Numbered from the stretch's first letter, positions 1-9,273 are shown. The stretch is DNA of 34,368 bases from DATLAN01 sp035527455 (GCA_035527455.1 DATLAN010000552.1:1-34368), one strand, 5' to 3'. Translations and numbers: made by a program. The notes: generated by a model from the sequence alone, not told the origin.

Positions 1-114
1 GCGATTGCCGAGTGTCACCGCCAGGCCGGCGCCCGTTACATCGTGGCCGCCGGCTGCGAAGTTCCCCGCGATACGCCGGAAGAGAACGTCATGGCGCTGC
101 GCGATTATGCATAG
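1..114 (+). CDS. Uroporphyrinogen decarboxylase-family protein, C-terminal fragment
   Basis: Only the last 37 codons and the TAG stop lie in the window; the gene starts before base 1. The readable tail contains the segment GCEVPRDTPEENVMALRDYA. A Gly-Cys-Glu followed by a short Pro-rich stretch and an 'ENV.AL' helix is typical of the C-terminus of the uroporphyrinogen-III decarboxylase (URO-D, PF01208) family. In planctomycetes many members are corrinoid methyltransferase-like enzymes rather than haem-pathway decarboxylases, so the substrate cannot be given from this fragment. The Cys in GCE fits the metal-binding Cys of the methyltransferase branch, but this is an inference from a short piece. 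Confidence 0.7.
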   Translation, partial: AIAECHRQAGARYIVAAGCEVPRDTPEENVMALRDYA

Positions 115-137
115 TAGCCATCTCGCTCCGCGAGATG
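114..137 (+). repeat. GTAG-tagged palindromic repeat (REP-like), first copy
   Basis: GTAG at 114-117 is followed by a hairpin with stem CATCTCG (119-125) and CGAGATG (131-137). The GTAG overlaps the stop codon of the upstream gene. A degenerate second unit follows from 137. The same family recurs at 14764-14818 with compensatory stem changes. Confidence 0.6.
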
Positions 138-191
138 TAGCCTCGTCTTGCCATTCCGTGGAAGCAACCGCGACACGGAAACGCCGGAATC

Positions 192-407
192 TCACGCCGC
201 CTTCTTCTGCTGTTCCGGGGGCTCTTCGTCCCCAAAGAGGCCAAATCGGAACGACTCGAGCCCGCAATCGAGGCAACGAATGCGGATGACGAACCTCGAG
301 AGTGGAAAGACGAGCCACGGGTCGGTGCGCTCGCTTCTCCGGATGCGTACCGTGCGACATCTGGGGCATCTTACCAACTTGGTGCCTTCCGGCCCGGATT
401 TGATCAT
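192..407 (-). CDS. Small zinc-ribbon protein
   Basis: This is a 71-residue basic protein with two CxxC knuckles, CPRC at residues 14-17 and CLDC at 45-48. Their spacing suits a single structural zinc. The pattern CPRC, Arg-rich strand, hydrophobic stretch, RCLDC, Phe resembles short zinc-ribbon proteins seen repeatedly in planctomycetes. The role is unknown; nucleic-acid or protein binding is possible but not shown. The ATG at 407 has GGGAG four bases upstream and AGGAGG further away. The gene stands alone, with repeats on both sides. The two regularly spaced CxxC motifs are the main reason to accept it as real. Confidence 0.5.
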   Translation of the reverse strand: MIKSGPEGTKLVRCPRCRTVRIRRSERTDPWLVFPLSRFVIRIRCLDCGLESFRFGLFGDEEPPEQQKKAA

Positions 408-644
408 GGCACTCCCTGATTCCTCCTGAGAAACGTGCCCTTTGGGAAATTCGTCTTTTAGTGCATTGTCACTTTATGCAGAGACTACATCCGTACACAG
501 GCTTCCTAGAGTTGCGGAATTTGCAGTGCACCGCGGCCTGCCCAAAGACCCCGCGCATGCACATGCCCCCTATTTTTCGCGGCAGGCGCTGTTGCCTTAC
601 TTCCGAAGAGAATGGCGGCTTAACCGATGGTGGGGATATCGGGC

Positions 645-685
645 GCGACCAGCGGTCGCGGCTTTGTGCGGGTGACCAGCGGTCG
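645..685 (-). repeat. Gene-3'-end hairpin element, copy 1 (double hairpin)
   Basis: Read on the minus strand, just after the kinase stop at 691, are two hairpins. The second has stem GCGACC/GGTCGC (645-659) preceded by GCACAAAGCC (660-669); the nearer one is GACC/GGTC (674-684). The same sequence in the same gene-relative orientation follows the genes ending at 5638 and 5768. The rest of 408-644 holds nothing I can support as a gene. Confidence 0.6.
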
Positions 686-690
686 TCGTT

Positions 691-1701
691 TCACGGGAGA
701 ATACTCGGCCGGATCACGCGGCAGCCGATGGCGGAAAGGTCGGCTTGGAGATGTTCGAACGTGGCTTGGTCGGGATACGTGCCGATGACCGCGCCGCCGG
801 AACCGGCGAATTTGGCCGTGGCGCCGGCGGCCCGGGCATGCTCGATCATCTTGATCTGCCCGGCCGACAACCGGCAGATTGAACGACGCAGGTCGAAATT
901 CGCGTCAATCAGCCGGCCCAGACGCTCGTGGTCGCCTGCGAGGATCGCCTCCCTTGCTTCGACGGTCAACTCGGCGAATCGCTTCATCGCCTCGACCACC
1001 GCCGTCTCGCCCTGATTGAATCGGGCACGCAGGTTGTCGTGGATCACCTCGGTCGGCTGGCTGACGTGCGTGCTGAACGCGACGTACAGAGGCGGCAGCA
1101 GCGACGCGTCGACCGGCTCGTACAGCCCGCACTCGTAGCCGCCGTGCTCCTCGGCCTTTTCCGGCGAGAAGTCCATGTAGACCAGCCCCTCGTAGACCTG
1201 GATCACGCGGTCCTGCAATCCGGCGGTGATTCCCAGTTCCTGCGACTCCACGGCCAACACGAGCGAGGGCTGAATCTGCCGGGGAATCTCGATCCCGTAG
1301 AATTCCATCAGGCAGCGGAGCGTGGCCACGATGATCGCACTGGAGCCGGCCAGCCCGACGCAGCGCGGGATGTTGCTCTGATAACGGACCGAGAAATTCC
1401 GCCCGTGCAGCCGGTGTCCCTCGCGGCGGCAATACTCGACGAATTTCTTGATCGTGGCCTTCACCAGCCGGATGCCGCCGTAGTAGCCGTGCAGGCGGAC
1501 GTCGTCGACCAGGTCGTCGATCGAGTCGAAGCGGCTCTGGTCGTTGTGGCTGGGGACGACTTCGATCCGGTCCCATTCATAGAGCGTCACTTCGGCGTGG
1601 AAGTTGCGCACGACCAGCGAGAGCGTTTTGCCGTGGTACCCGTCCGACGGATTGCCGACCAATCCGGCCCGGGCGAACGCCTTGTTGCGGATCAGCAGCA
1701 T
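691..1701 (-). CDS. GHMP kinase, glucuronokinase-like
   Basis: This 336-residue protein has the three GHMP kinase motifs: an N-terminal GLVGNPSDGYHGKT (residues 13-26), the ATP-binding loop PRCVGLAGSSA (about 112-122), and a C-terminal AKFAGSGGAVIG near residue 300. The text around motif 2, plus stretches such as ELGITAGLQDR and DASLLPPLY, closely matches plant glucuronokinase as I know that family. The expected reaction is therefore ATP-dependent phosphorylation of D-glucuronate to glucuronate-1-phosphate in the cytoplasm. The ATG at 1701 begins two bases after the stop of the galU-like gene, which implies one transcript. The same frame stays open upstream through galU, but that part is a shadow. 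Other sugar-1-kinases of the superfamily are the main alternative. Confidence 0.8.
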   Translation of the reverse strand: MLLIRNKAFARAGLVGNPSDGYHGKTLSLVVRNFHAEVTLYEWDRIEVVPSHNDQSRFDSIDDLVDDVRLHGYYGGIRLVKATIKKFVEYCRREGHRLHGRNFSVRYQSNIPRCVGLAGSSAIIVATLRCLMEFYGIEIPRQIQPSLVLAVESQELGITAGLQDRVIQVYEGLVYMDFSPEKAEEHGGYECGLYEPVDASLLPPLYVAFSTHVSQPTEVIHDNLRARFNQGETAVVEAMKRFAELTVEAREAILAGDHERLGRLIDANFDLRRSICRLSAGQIKMIEHARAAGATAKFAGSGGAVIGTYPDQATFEHLQADLSAIGCRVIRPSILP

Positions 1702-1703
1702 GG

Positions 1704-2600
1704 TCAGCTCTCGGCCGATGTGTCGAGCAGTTTCTCGAGGTGGGCTCGCAGTGCCGGCCCGTATTGCGGATCGGCCAGGGCGAACTCGACGAAAGCGCGG
1801 AAGTAGCTTTCGTAGTTGCCGACGTCGAAGCGAGGCTCCTTCTTCGTCAGCCGCACGCCGAGCACCTTCCGCCCGTCGGCGATCAGCGCGCGAATCGCGT
1901 CGGTCAGTTGGATTTCGCCTCCTTTGCCGGGCTTGGTCTCTTCGAGGTAATCGAAGATGGTCGCGCTGAAGACGTACCGTGCGGCGACGGCCAGGTTGCT
2001 GGGGGCTTCCGCCACGGCCGGCTTCTCGATCAGGTCGGCCAGCTCGAACACCTCGTTCACCTCGCCGCGCGGCTTGGCGATGCCGTAATGGACGACCTCG
2101 TCGGGGGCGACTTCCTCCAGGGCGATCACCGCGTCGGCCCGGGAGGACTCGAACCGCTGGATCATGGTCCGCACCACGTCGCTCTCGGCGTGGCGACCGA
2201 TGATCGAATCGCCCAACGCGACCACGAAGGGCTGGCTGCCCACCACCGGCCTGGCGCAGAGCACGGCGTGCCCCAGGCCGAGTTGCCGCCGCTGCCGGGT
2301 GTAGAAATACTCCAGGTCCTCGCGTTCGAAGGCCAGTTCCGCCAGCAGTTCCTCTTTGCCCGTCTCGCGGAGATGGGCGATCAGTTCGGCGTCGATGTCG
2401 AAGTGATTTTCGATCGCCGTCTTGCCCGGTCCGGTCACGAACAACAGCCGTCCGATCCCGCATCGGGCCAACTCTTCGACCACGTATTGCACGACCGGCT
2501 TGCGGCCCACCGGCAGCATTTCCTTGGGCTGACTCTTGGTCAAGGGCAACAACCGGGTCCCCCGGCCGGCCACCGGGACGACAGCGAGATCGACGGCCAT
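1704..2600 (-). CDS. galU: UTP-sugar-1-phosphate uridylyltransferase (GalU family)
   Basis: This 298-residue nucleotidyltransferase carries the GalU signature GRGTRLLPLTKSQPKEMLPV near the N-terminus (residues 12-31), the FVVALGDSII active-site strand, and a late 'KGGEIQLTDAI' segment. The family makes UDP-glucose from UTP and glucose-1-phosphate. Being two bases upstream of a glucuronokinase-like gene, this copy may also or instead use glucuronate-1-phosphate; that is inference. The start chosen is ATG at 2600, which has GGGAG six bases upstream; a TTG two codons earlier would abut that ribosome site. A plausible promoter lies at 2724-2752, and a large inverted repeat sits in the presumed leader. 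Confidence 0.88.
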   Translation of the reverse strand: MAVDLAVVPVAGRGTRLLPLTKSQPKEMLPVGRKPVVQYVVEELARCGIGRLLFVTGPGKTAIENHFDIDAELIAHLRETGKEELLAELAFEREDLEYFYTRQRRQLGLGHAVLCARPVVGSQPFVVALGDSIIGRHAESDVVRTMIQRFESSRADAVIALEEVAPDEVVHYGIAKPRGEVNEVFELADLIEKPAVAEAPSNLAVAARYVFSATIFDYLEETKPGKGGEIQLTDAIRALIADGRKVLGVRLTKKEPRFDVGNYESYFRAFVEFALADPQYGPALRAHLEKLLDTSAES

Positions 2601-2624
2601 GGACAACTCCCACTCGAAAGAGGT

Positions 2625-2697
2625 GTAGGTCAGGGCTTGCCCTGACGCACTGCTTGCTGCCGAGAGATCGATTCCGTCAGGGCAAGCCCTGACCTAC
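2625..2697. repeat. Inverted pair of GTAG palindromes (BIME-like)
   Basis: Two perfect 22-base copies face each other: 2625-2646 and, reversed, 2676-2697, with 29 bases between. Each copy is GTAG plus a palindrome with arms GTCAGGGC and GCCCTGAC around TT. The whole block can fold as one long hairpin in the presumed leader of galU. Confidence 0.75.
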
Positions 2698-2723
2698 TTC
2701 TCTATCTATAGCATGAGTTTACA

Positions 2724-2752
2724 TGTGTAGAGCACGGGCGGGGATTCGTCAA
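2724..2752 (-). promoter_or_regulatory. Candidate promoter for galU-kinase pair
   Basis: On the minus strand TTGACG (2747-2752) lies 17 bases before TACACA (2724-2729). The -35 is near consensus and the -10 is weak. Transcription would start near 2717. Confidence 0.3.
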
Positions 2753-2793
2753 CATCAGCGGCAATCGCTTTCGGGTGGTCAGCCGCCCCCACG

Positions 2794-2822
2794 TTGCTCC
2801 CCGGGGAGCGGATTCCTACAAT
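2794..2822 (+). promoter_or_regulatory. Candidate promoter for ald
   Basis: TTGCTC (2794-2799), a 17-base spacer and TACAAT (2817-2822) are placed to give a leader of about 33 bases before the alanine dehydrogenase ATG. The -35 half is weak. Confidence 0.3.
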
Positions 2823-2861
2823 AGCATCGACTTGTTTTTCCATGCCAGAAGGAGCGAGCCG

Positions 2862-3971
2862 ATGATCGTTGGAGTGCCGAAGGAGATCAAGCAGGACGAG
2901 TATCGCGCGGGACTGCTGCCGGTCGGGGCCGAGGAATTGACCCGGGCGGGACACCAGGTGCTGGTCGAAGCCGGGGTCGGATTGGGCTCGGGATTGTCCG
3001 ACGAAGAGTACGTCGAACACGGTGCCGAGCTGGTCGGTGAGCCCGAGGAACTCTACCAGCGGGCCGAGATGCTCATCAAGGTCAAGGAGCCGCAGGCGAG
3101 CGAATACCCCCTGCTGCGGCCCGGGCAGATCGTTTTCACGTATTTCCATTTCGCCGCCGACCGGGAATTGACCGAGGCGGTACTGGCTTCCGGCTGTGCG
3201 GCGGTGGCCTACGAGACGCTCGCCGACGACCGGGGTCGATTGCCGTTGCTGACCCCCATGAGCGAGGTGGCCGGACGGATGAGTATCCAGGAAGGGGCCA
3301 AATACCTGGAGCGGCCGCAGATGGGGCGGGGTATTCTGTTGGGGGGGGTGCCTGGCGTGGAACCGGCCCATATTACGATTCTCGGCGGTGGCGTGGTGGG
3401 GGCCAATGCCGCGAAGGTCGCCGCCGGCGTCGGGGCCCATATCAGCCTGCTGGACATCAATCTGGACCGGCTCCGCTACCTCGATGACATCATGCCCGCC
3501 AACGTCACGGTCTTGTTCAGCGATCGGCACACCATCCGCCGCAGCCTCTCTTGCGCCGATCTGGTCATCGGCGCGGTGTTGGTTCCCGGAGCGAAGACCC
3601 CGCGGTTGGTCGAGCGGGAGGACCTGCGGCTGATGAAGCCGGGCAGCGTGATCATCGACGTGGCCATCGACCAGGGCGGCTGCGTGGCCACCAGCCGGCC
3701 GACCACGCACAGCGATCCGACGTACATCGTCGACGAGGTACTCCACTACTGCGTGACGAACATGCCCGGCGCGGTGGGCAGGACCAGCACCTTCGCCCTG
3801 TGCAACGCCACGCTGCCTTGGGCGCTGCAAATCGCCAACCGGGGGTTGCTCCCGGCCGCCGAGGCGTTGCCGCCGATCGCCCGGGCGATCAACGTCTTCG
3901 AGAGCGAAGTGACCAACCGACCGGTTGCCGAAACGTTCGAAATGCCGTACAACGGGCGGTTCGAGTGCTGA
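2862..3971 (+). CDS. ald: Alanine dehydrogenase
   Basis: This 369-residue enzyme interconverts L-alanine and pyruvate plus ammonia with NAD. It starts MIVGVPKEIKQDEYR, the standard start of the family, and has the substrate-site IKVKEP (Lys near 73), the FTYFHFAAD strand, the Rossmann loop ITILGGGVVGANAAK, and SVIIDVAIDQGGC late in the NAD domain. The length is that of typical hexameric alanine dehydrogenases. ATG 2862 follows AAGGAG (2849-2854) with good spacing; an in-frame extension upstream to 2775 lacks family similarity. The stop codon overlaps the left arm of a large inverted repeat that separates it from purE. Confidence 0.93.
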   Translation: MIVGVPKEIKQDEYRAGLLPVGAEELTRAGHQVLVEAGVGLGSGLSDEEYVEHGAELVGEPEELYQRAEMLIKVKEPQASEYPLLRPGQIVFTYFHFAADRELTEAVLASGCAAVAYETLADDRGRLPLLTPMSEVAGRMSIQEGAKYLERPQMGRGILLGGVPGVEPAHITILGGGVVGANAAKVAAGVGAHISLLDINLDRLRYLDDIMPANVTVLFSDRHTIRRSLSCADLVIGAVLVPGAKTPRLVEREDLRLMKPGSVIIDVAIDQGGCVATSRPTTHSDPTYIVDEVLHYCVTNMPGAVGRTSTFALCNATLPWALQIANRGLLPAAEALPPIARAINVFESEVTNRPVAETFEMPYNGRFEC

Positions 3972-4030
3972 GCCGCTTGCGGCTTCGCAACAAGTAAACA
4001 ATAAGAGGACGTGCGAAGCCGCAAGCGGCT
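3971..4030. repeat. Large inverted repeat between ald and purE
   Basis: A perfect 19-base arm (3971-3989) pairs with 4012-4030 across a 22-base AT-rich loop. Each arm itself contains the palindrome AGCCGC-TT-GCGGCT, so this is again a head-to-head pair of REP-like units. No T-run follows, so termination is not proven. Confidence 0.75.
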
Positions 4031-4054
4031 TTGGAAAACTCACGGAGAACCGAT

Positions 4055-4576
4055 ATGCCCGAGATTATTTCGCCCCAGGTGGGGATCGTGATGGGCAGCG
4101 ACAGCGACTGGCCGAAGATCAAGCCGGTCGCGGCGGCACTGGACCAGTTCGAAGTCCGCTATGAAACCCGCGTAATGAGCGCCCATCGCACTCCCGAAAC
4201 GGTCCGCCAATACGCGACCATGGCGGCGGCCCGTGGAGTGAAGGTGATCATTGCGGCGGCCGGCGGGGCAGCCCACCTGGCCGGCGTTGTCGCTTCGCAC
4301 ACCACGCTTCCGGTGATCGGCATCCCCGTGCCGACCGACTTTCAGGGCGGGCTCGACTCCCTGCTCTCGACGGTCCAGATGCCCGGCGACGTGCCCGTGG
4401 CCACCGTCGGGGTGGGTTCCGACGGGGCTCGGAACGCCGGGCTGCTTGCCGTCGAGATCCTGGCGCTGGGCGACAAGAAGTTGCAGGAGAAATTGACCAC
4501 GTTCAAGCATCAACTGGTCAACAAGGTCAACGCCAAGGACGCGGCGCTTCAGGATCTGCTGGGCCGCAAGGACTGA
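4055..4576 (+). CDS. purE: N5-carboxyaminoimidazole ribonucleotide mutase
   Basis: This 173-residue protein is the PurE mutase of de novo purine synthesis, converting N5-CAIR to CAIR. It shows GIVMGSDSDWP (phosphate and ribose binding), SAHRTPE (containing the catalytic His), AAAGGAAHLAGVVA and IGIPVPT, all in the expected order. The ATG at 4055 follows CGGAG by eight bases; a TTG at 4031 would begin inside the upstream repeat arm and is less likely. It lies nine bases before mtnA, so the two are probably cotranscribed. The typical partner purK is not in the window. The length is normal and nothing is missing. Confidence 0.93.
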   Translation: MPEIISPQVGIVMGSDSDWPKIKPVAAALDQFEVRYETRVMSAHRTPETVRQYATMAAARGVKVIIAAAGGAAHLAGVVASHTTLPVIGIPVPTDFQGGLDSLLSTVQMPGDVPVATVGVGSDGARNAGLLAVEILALGDKKLQEKLTTFKHQLVNKVNAKDAALQDLLGRKD

Positions 4577-4585
4577 GAACGTACC

Positions 4586-5638
<1,053 letters not shown>

Positions 5639-5641
5639 GTC

Positions 5642-5679
5642 CCGCACAAAGCCGCGACCGTTGGTCGCACCCTTTTTTC
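5642..5679 (+). terminator. Intrinsic terminator / 3'-end hairpin element, copy 2
   Basis: CCGCACAAAGCC is followed by the stem GCGACC-GTT-GGTCGC (5654-5668) and, after ACCC, a T-run (5673-5678). It lies three bases after the mtnA stop. This copy of the 3'-end element has a T-run and looks like a working rho-independent terminator. Confidence 0.65.
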
Positions 5680-5735
5680 TTTCTGCCACGCCGCGGATTT
5701 CCCGATCCCGGCGCGACTTTGTGCCGCCGGACGGC

Positions 5736-5762
5736 GCGACCGGCGGTCGCGGCTTTGTGCGG
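5736..5762 (-). repeat. Gene-3'-end hairpin element, copy 3
   Basis: On the minus strand, five bases after the response-regulator stop, CCGCACAAAGCC is followed by the stem GCGACC-GCC-GGTCGC. It is inverted relative to copy 2, as expected for an element tied to each gene's own 3' end. No T-run follows. Confidence 0.6.
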
Positions 5763-5767
5763 TCGAG

Positions 5768-6370
5768 TCAATGCGTCAGGGCCAGTTGGACCAGCTCGGC
5801 CACGGAGTCGGCTTCCATCTTGTCCATCACTCGGGCCCGGCGATCCTCGATCGTCCGCACGCTCAGGCCGAGTTCGGTGGCGATCTCCTTGTTGTATTTT
5901 CCGTCCAGGATCATGTCCAGCACTTTGCGTTCGCCGGGGGTGAGTCGGGCGATCAGCGTTTCGACCCGGATGCGGCGGGTTTTGCGGCGGCGGTTCTGCT
6001 CGTCCAACTCGGTCGCCTTGCGGATGCTGTCCCAGAGTTCCTGTTCGCGGAAGGGCTTTTCCAGGAAGTCGACCGCCCCGGCCTGCATCGCCCCGACCGC
6101 CATCTGCACGTTGCCGTGGCCGGTGACGAAGACCACGGGCAGATCGACCTTGTCTTCGGCCAGCTTGCGATGCAATTCCAGCCCGTTCATTCCCGGCATG
6201 GCCACGTCGAGCACCAGGCAGCCGGGCTGGTCGGGGCCGTAGTCGGCCAGGAATTCGGCCGCCGACTGGTAAGCTTTCACGCGCGGGAAAACGACTTTCA
6301 CCAACGACGTCAACGATTTGAGCACGGCTGGATCGTCGTCCACGACAAAAACCGTCATATGGCTGTTCAA
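5768..6370 (-). CDS. FixJ-family response regulator
   Basis: This 200-residue regulator has an N-terminal receiver (VDDD at residues 10-13, phospho-acceptor Asp 55 in LVLDVAMPG, VTGHG switch Thr, EKPF Lys) and a C-terminal LuxR/GerE helix-turn-helix (about 138-195, LTPGERKVLDMILDG then KEIATELGLSVRTIEDRR). It is expected to activate transcription when phosphorylated by the adjacent kinase. The favoured start is TTG at 6370: AAAGGAGGG lies five bases before it, and the TTGA overlap with the kinase stop suggests translational coupling. The ATG at 6358 is the alternative, 18 bases from that ribosome site. The target genes are unknown. Confidence 0.88.
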   Translation of the reverse strand: MNSHMTVFVVDDDPAVLKSLTSLVKVVFPRVKAYQSAAEFLADYGPDQPGCLVLDVAMPGMNGLELHRKLAEDKVDLPVVFVTGHGNVQMAVGAMQAGAVDFLEKPFREQELWDSIRKATELDEQNRRRKTRRIRVETLIARLTPGERKVLDMILDGKYNKEIATELGLSVRTIEDRRARVMDKMEADSVAELVQLALTH

Positions 6371-9273
6371 CTCGGCCCTCCTTTACTCTTGACGGGCAGT
6401 GTAAAACGGAATTCGGTACCTTGTTTCGAATGAGGGGGACTCGTATCGGGGGCCGCTTCGAGGCGGCCGCCGTGCGCTTCGATGATCGAGCGGCTGATCG
6501 ACAGGCCCAGCCCCATCCCGTCGCGCTTGGTCGTATAGAACGGTTCGAACACGCGATCCACGTCCTCGGGACTGAAGCCCTTCCCGGTGTCGCGGACCGC
6601 GACTTCGATCCAATCGGCAGATTTCAACGACGTGCGAATGGTCACCAGGCGGTTTGCTTTGGGCAGTTCCCGAGCGGCTTCCACGGCGTTGCGGACCAGG
6701 TTCGTAATCACCTGTTCGATCTGGATCCGGTCGACGACCGTTTGCGGCAGCGGAGTTTCCAGTCGCAGTTCCGACTGGACGTCGTGCAACCGCATTTCGA
6801 CCCCCAGTAGGACCAGCACGTCTCGCACGAGCTGATTGATATCGGCGGTCGAACGGCTGGCGGCCGTCCGACGGACGAACTCTCGAAGGCGGCGGATAAT
6901 CTGTCCTGCCCGATCGGCCTGTTCGGTGATTTGCTTCACCGCTTCGAGCACCTCGTCGCGATCCTTCCCTTCGAGGGTCTGCACCTGGTGGCGGCAAGCC
7001 TGGGCGTAGTTGGAAACCGCGGCCAGCGGCTGGTTCAACTCGTGGGCCAGCCCGGAAACCATCTCGTTCATCGTGGAAAGCCGCTCGACGTGGGCGAGCT
7101 GGCCGAGGTGGTGTTGGGCCTGTTCCTCGATCCGGTGTTGTTCGGTCACGTCGGTGATGACCGCCACGAACCCGATCAACTTGCCCGACGCGTCCCGCTT
7201 GTAGTCCCAATCGATCCTGGCGTCAACCGTTCTTCCGGTTCGGGCGGAGGCCTGGGCATAGTATTGGGTCGGTTCGGGTTTCTTCTTCACGAGTTCCTGG
7301 AAGTACTCTCGCACTTTCGTGCGCTCGGCCGGTGGTTCCACGTGTTCCCATACGGCGACCCCCGGCAAGGTGCCCTCGTCGTAGTCGAATATGCGGTGGC
7401 AGGCCGAATTGGCGAAGGTGATCCGTCCCCGCGTATCGAGTTCCGCGATTCCATGGGGGACGGTTTCGACCAGCGTGCGGTACTGCTCTTCTTCCTGCCG
7501 CAGCGACTGTTCGGCCGCCTTGCGCTGGGCGATTTCCTGGCGGAGTTCCCGGTTGATGGCCTTGAGCATGGCGGTCCGCTCTTCGACCCGTTCCTCCAAT
7601 TCGTCGTGGGCCCGCTGCAACGCATCCTCCGCCCGCTTGCGGTCGGTGATGTCCTCGACCGTCCCTTCATAGTGCAGCGTATTGCCGGCCTCGTCTCGAA
7701 TGGCCTTGGCACTCTCGCGAACGAACAACGTGCTGCCGTCGCACTTTACCCAGGCAGACTCCAGACCGGCGATCTGTCCGTCGCGTTCGATCCGCCGCTT
7801 GAAGTCCGAACGCGGATATCCGGGTGCGTATCCTTCTTCTTCCAGATTGCGTTGGGCGATTTCTCCGAAGGACGAATACCCCAACATGCGGACAACGGCA
7901 GGATTGGCCAACAGCAGGCGGCCGTCGGGAGTCGTGCGATAGACGCCGATTGCCGTATTCTCGAACAGGCTCCGGAAACGTTCCTCCGACTCCCGCAGCG
8001 CTTCGGACGTCCTTCGGCGCTCGATCCACTGCCACAGTCCCTCCATCAACAAGGTCATCTGACGGACGTCCGATTCGCCGTAGTCGTCTTCCTTGTTGGC
8101 GACCGCCGCGACGGCGACCACGCGTTGATCGTCGAAGACGGGAATCTCGAGAAACCGCCGGATTCGCACGTGCCCCGGGGAATACCCCTTCTCTCCGGGG
8201 CCGAGGTTCTCATAATCGTTCATCACCACGGGCTTGCGCGTCAGGGCAGACCGTCCGCACAGCCCCCCCTTCTCGAAAGGAGTCCGAACCGCCTTGTTGG
8301 GGGTGGCGCATTCGTGCATCGCGGCGTTCGACCAATTCTCGATCGTCAACGCGGACCGGTTTTCGTGGAGGAATCCGACGAATCCCATGGTACTCCGCGT
8401 CAATCGGACCGCCTCCTCGAGGACGAAATCGGTGACCTCCTCCGTCGACTGCTCGGTCATCTGGTTGAGTCGGTGCAGGGCCTCCAGCCGCGCATCGTCC
8501 AGCCGGAGCAGCTCTTCGGCACGCCTGCGGTGAGTGATGTCGGTCATCATGGCCAGCGTGCCGGTGAATTGATCTTCATCGAACAAAGCAGAGGCGGAGA
8601 TGAGCACCCAACGTTCGGATCCGTCCTTGTGCCGGAGCCGGAAATCGTACTGCTGCCCGACTCCCCTTCGCCGAGCCCCATGCTTCCGTTGCATCAGGGC
8701 CCGTCGCTGGTCGTCGACGAACGCGTCCATCGACGTGCCGATCAGTTCGTCCACCGTATGGCCGATGATTTCGGCCATTCGCCGGTTGACGAAGACCGTT
8801 TTGTTCTCCGCGTCGCCGATCCAGATGCCCTCGCTGGTGGTCTCCACGATTTGGCGGTAACGCCGTTCGCCCAGGCGGGCATCGCCCAGTTCGTTCTTCC
8901 AGCGAACCACGCACTCGACCAGGGCGGAGAGGAGTTGCCAGGAGTCTTCGTCTTCCGTATCGACCGGCCACGGGCAGGCGCCCAGTCGCATGGCGCACCG
9001 GGCGGCTTCTCGACACGGGCGGTCCACCAGGAGGATGGCCGGGGGGGCCGCCCATCGAAGCGGGACGTTCATCCCGAACGCCTTGCCGTTCGTGCCGTCG
9101 AGAAGCACGGCGTCGAAATCCTCCCGGCCCATCCGCTCGATGGCCGTTTCTTGCGAACCGGCCGTTTCCAGTACGTAGGGGAGTTGCTGCCCCCGGATGC
9201 ACCGATCCACCGCGGCGCAGACCCACCTGTCAGGATCGACCAATAAGAGCCGAACTGACTGCTGGGCAATCAT
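6367..9273 (-). CDS. PAS/GAF sensor histidine kinase, FixL-like
   Basis: This 968-residue sensor kinase has, in order: a degenerate receiver-like domain (LLLVDPDRW to about residue 125), PAS (about 140-250), GAF (about 270-420), PAS (about 430-545), a coiled coil (about 550-595), PAS (about 597-715), HisKA with phospho-acceptor His 744 in SGLAHELNQPL, and a HATPase domain (NLVRNAVEA, DTGKGF, GMGLGLSI). No membrane segment is visible, so it is probably cytoplasmic. The HELNQPL box places it with FixL/DctB-type kinases. None of the PAS domains shows an obvious haem motif, so the signal is unknown. ATG 9273 was chosen because the receiver-like fold begins at once; an upstream TTG at 9387 is possible. 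It overlaps the regulator gene by four bases. Confidence 0.88.
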   Translation of the reverse strand: MIAQQSVRLLLVDPDRWVCAAVDRCIRGQQLPYVLETAGSQETAIERMGREDFDAVLLDGTNGKAFGMNVPLRWAAPPAILLVDRPCREAARCAMRLGACPWPVDTEDEDSWQLLSALVECVVRWKNELGDARLGERRYRQIVETTSEGIWIGDAENKTVFVNRRMAEIIGHTVDELIGTSMDAFVDDQRRALMQRKHGARRRGVGQQYDFRLRHKDGSERWVLISASALFDEDQFTGTLAMMTDITHRRRAEELLRLDDARLEALHRLNQMTEQSTEEVTDFVLEEAVRLTRSTMGFVGFLHENRSALTIENWSNAAMHECATPNKAVRTPFEKGGLCGRSALTRKPVVMNDYENLGPGEKGYSPGHVRIRRFLEIPVFDDQRVVAVAAVANKEDDYGESDVRQMTLLMEGLWQWIERRRTSEALRESEERFRSLFENTAIGVYRTTPDGRLLLANPAVVRMLGYSSFGEIAQRNLEEEGYAPGYPRSDFKRRIERDGQIAGLESAWVKCDGSTLFVRESAKAIRDEAGNTLHYEGTVEDITDRKRAEDALQRAHDELEERVEERTAMLKAINRELRQEIAQRKAAEQSLRQEEEQYRTLVETVPHGIAELDTRGRITFANSACHRIFDYDEGTLPGVAVWEHVEPPAERTKVREYFQELVKKKPEPTQYYAQASARTGRTVDARIDWDYKRDASGKLIGFVAVITDVTEQHRIEEQAQHHLGQLAHVERLSTMNEMVSGLAHELNQPLAAVSNYAQACRHQVQTLEGKDRDEVLEAVKQITEQADRAGQIIRRLREFVRRTAASRSTADINQLVRDVLVLLGVEMRLHDVQSELRLETPLPQTVVDRIQIEQVITNLVRNAVEAARELPKANRLVTIRTSLKSADWIEVAVRDTGKGFSPEDVDRVFEPFYTTKRDGMGLGLSISRSIIEAHGGRLEAAPDTSPPHSKQGTEFRFTLPVKSKGGPS

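Noticed and set aside
1702..2613. Upstream extension of the glucuronokinase frame through galU, giving one 640-residue frame
   Set aside because: The extension is Arg/Gly-rich shadow coding antiphase to the clear GalU protein; family motifs start only at ATG 1701.
4020..4054. TTG start for purE at 4031
   Set aside because: It begins at the end of a repeat arm and adds residues outside the family; ATG 4055 has a better ribosome site.
6931..9246. Long plus-strand open frame (771 codons) opposite the histidine kinase
   Set aside because: Typical antisense shadow of a high-GC gene; the minus strand encodes recognisable PAS, GAF and kinase domains.
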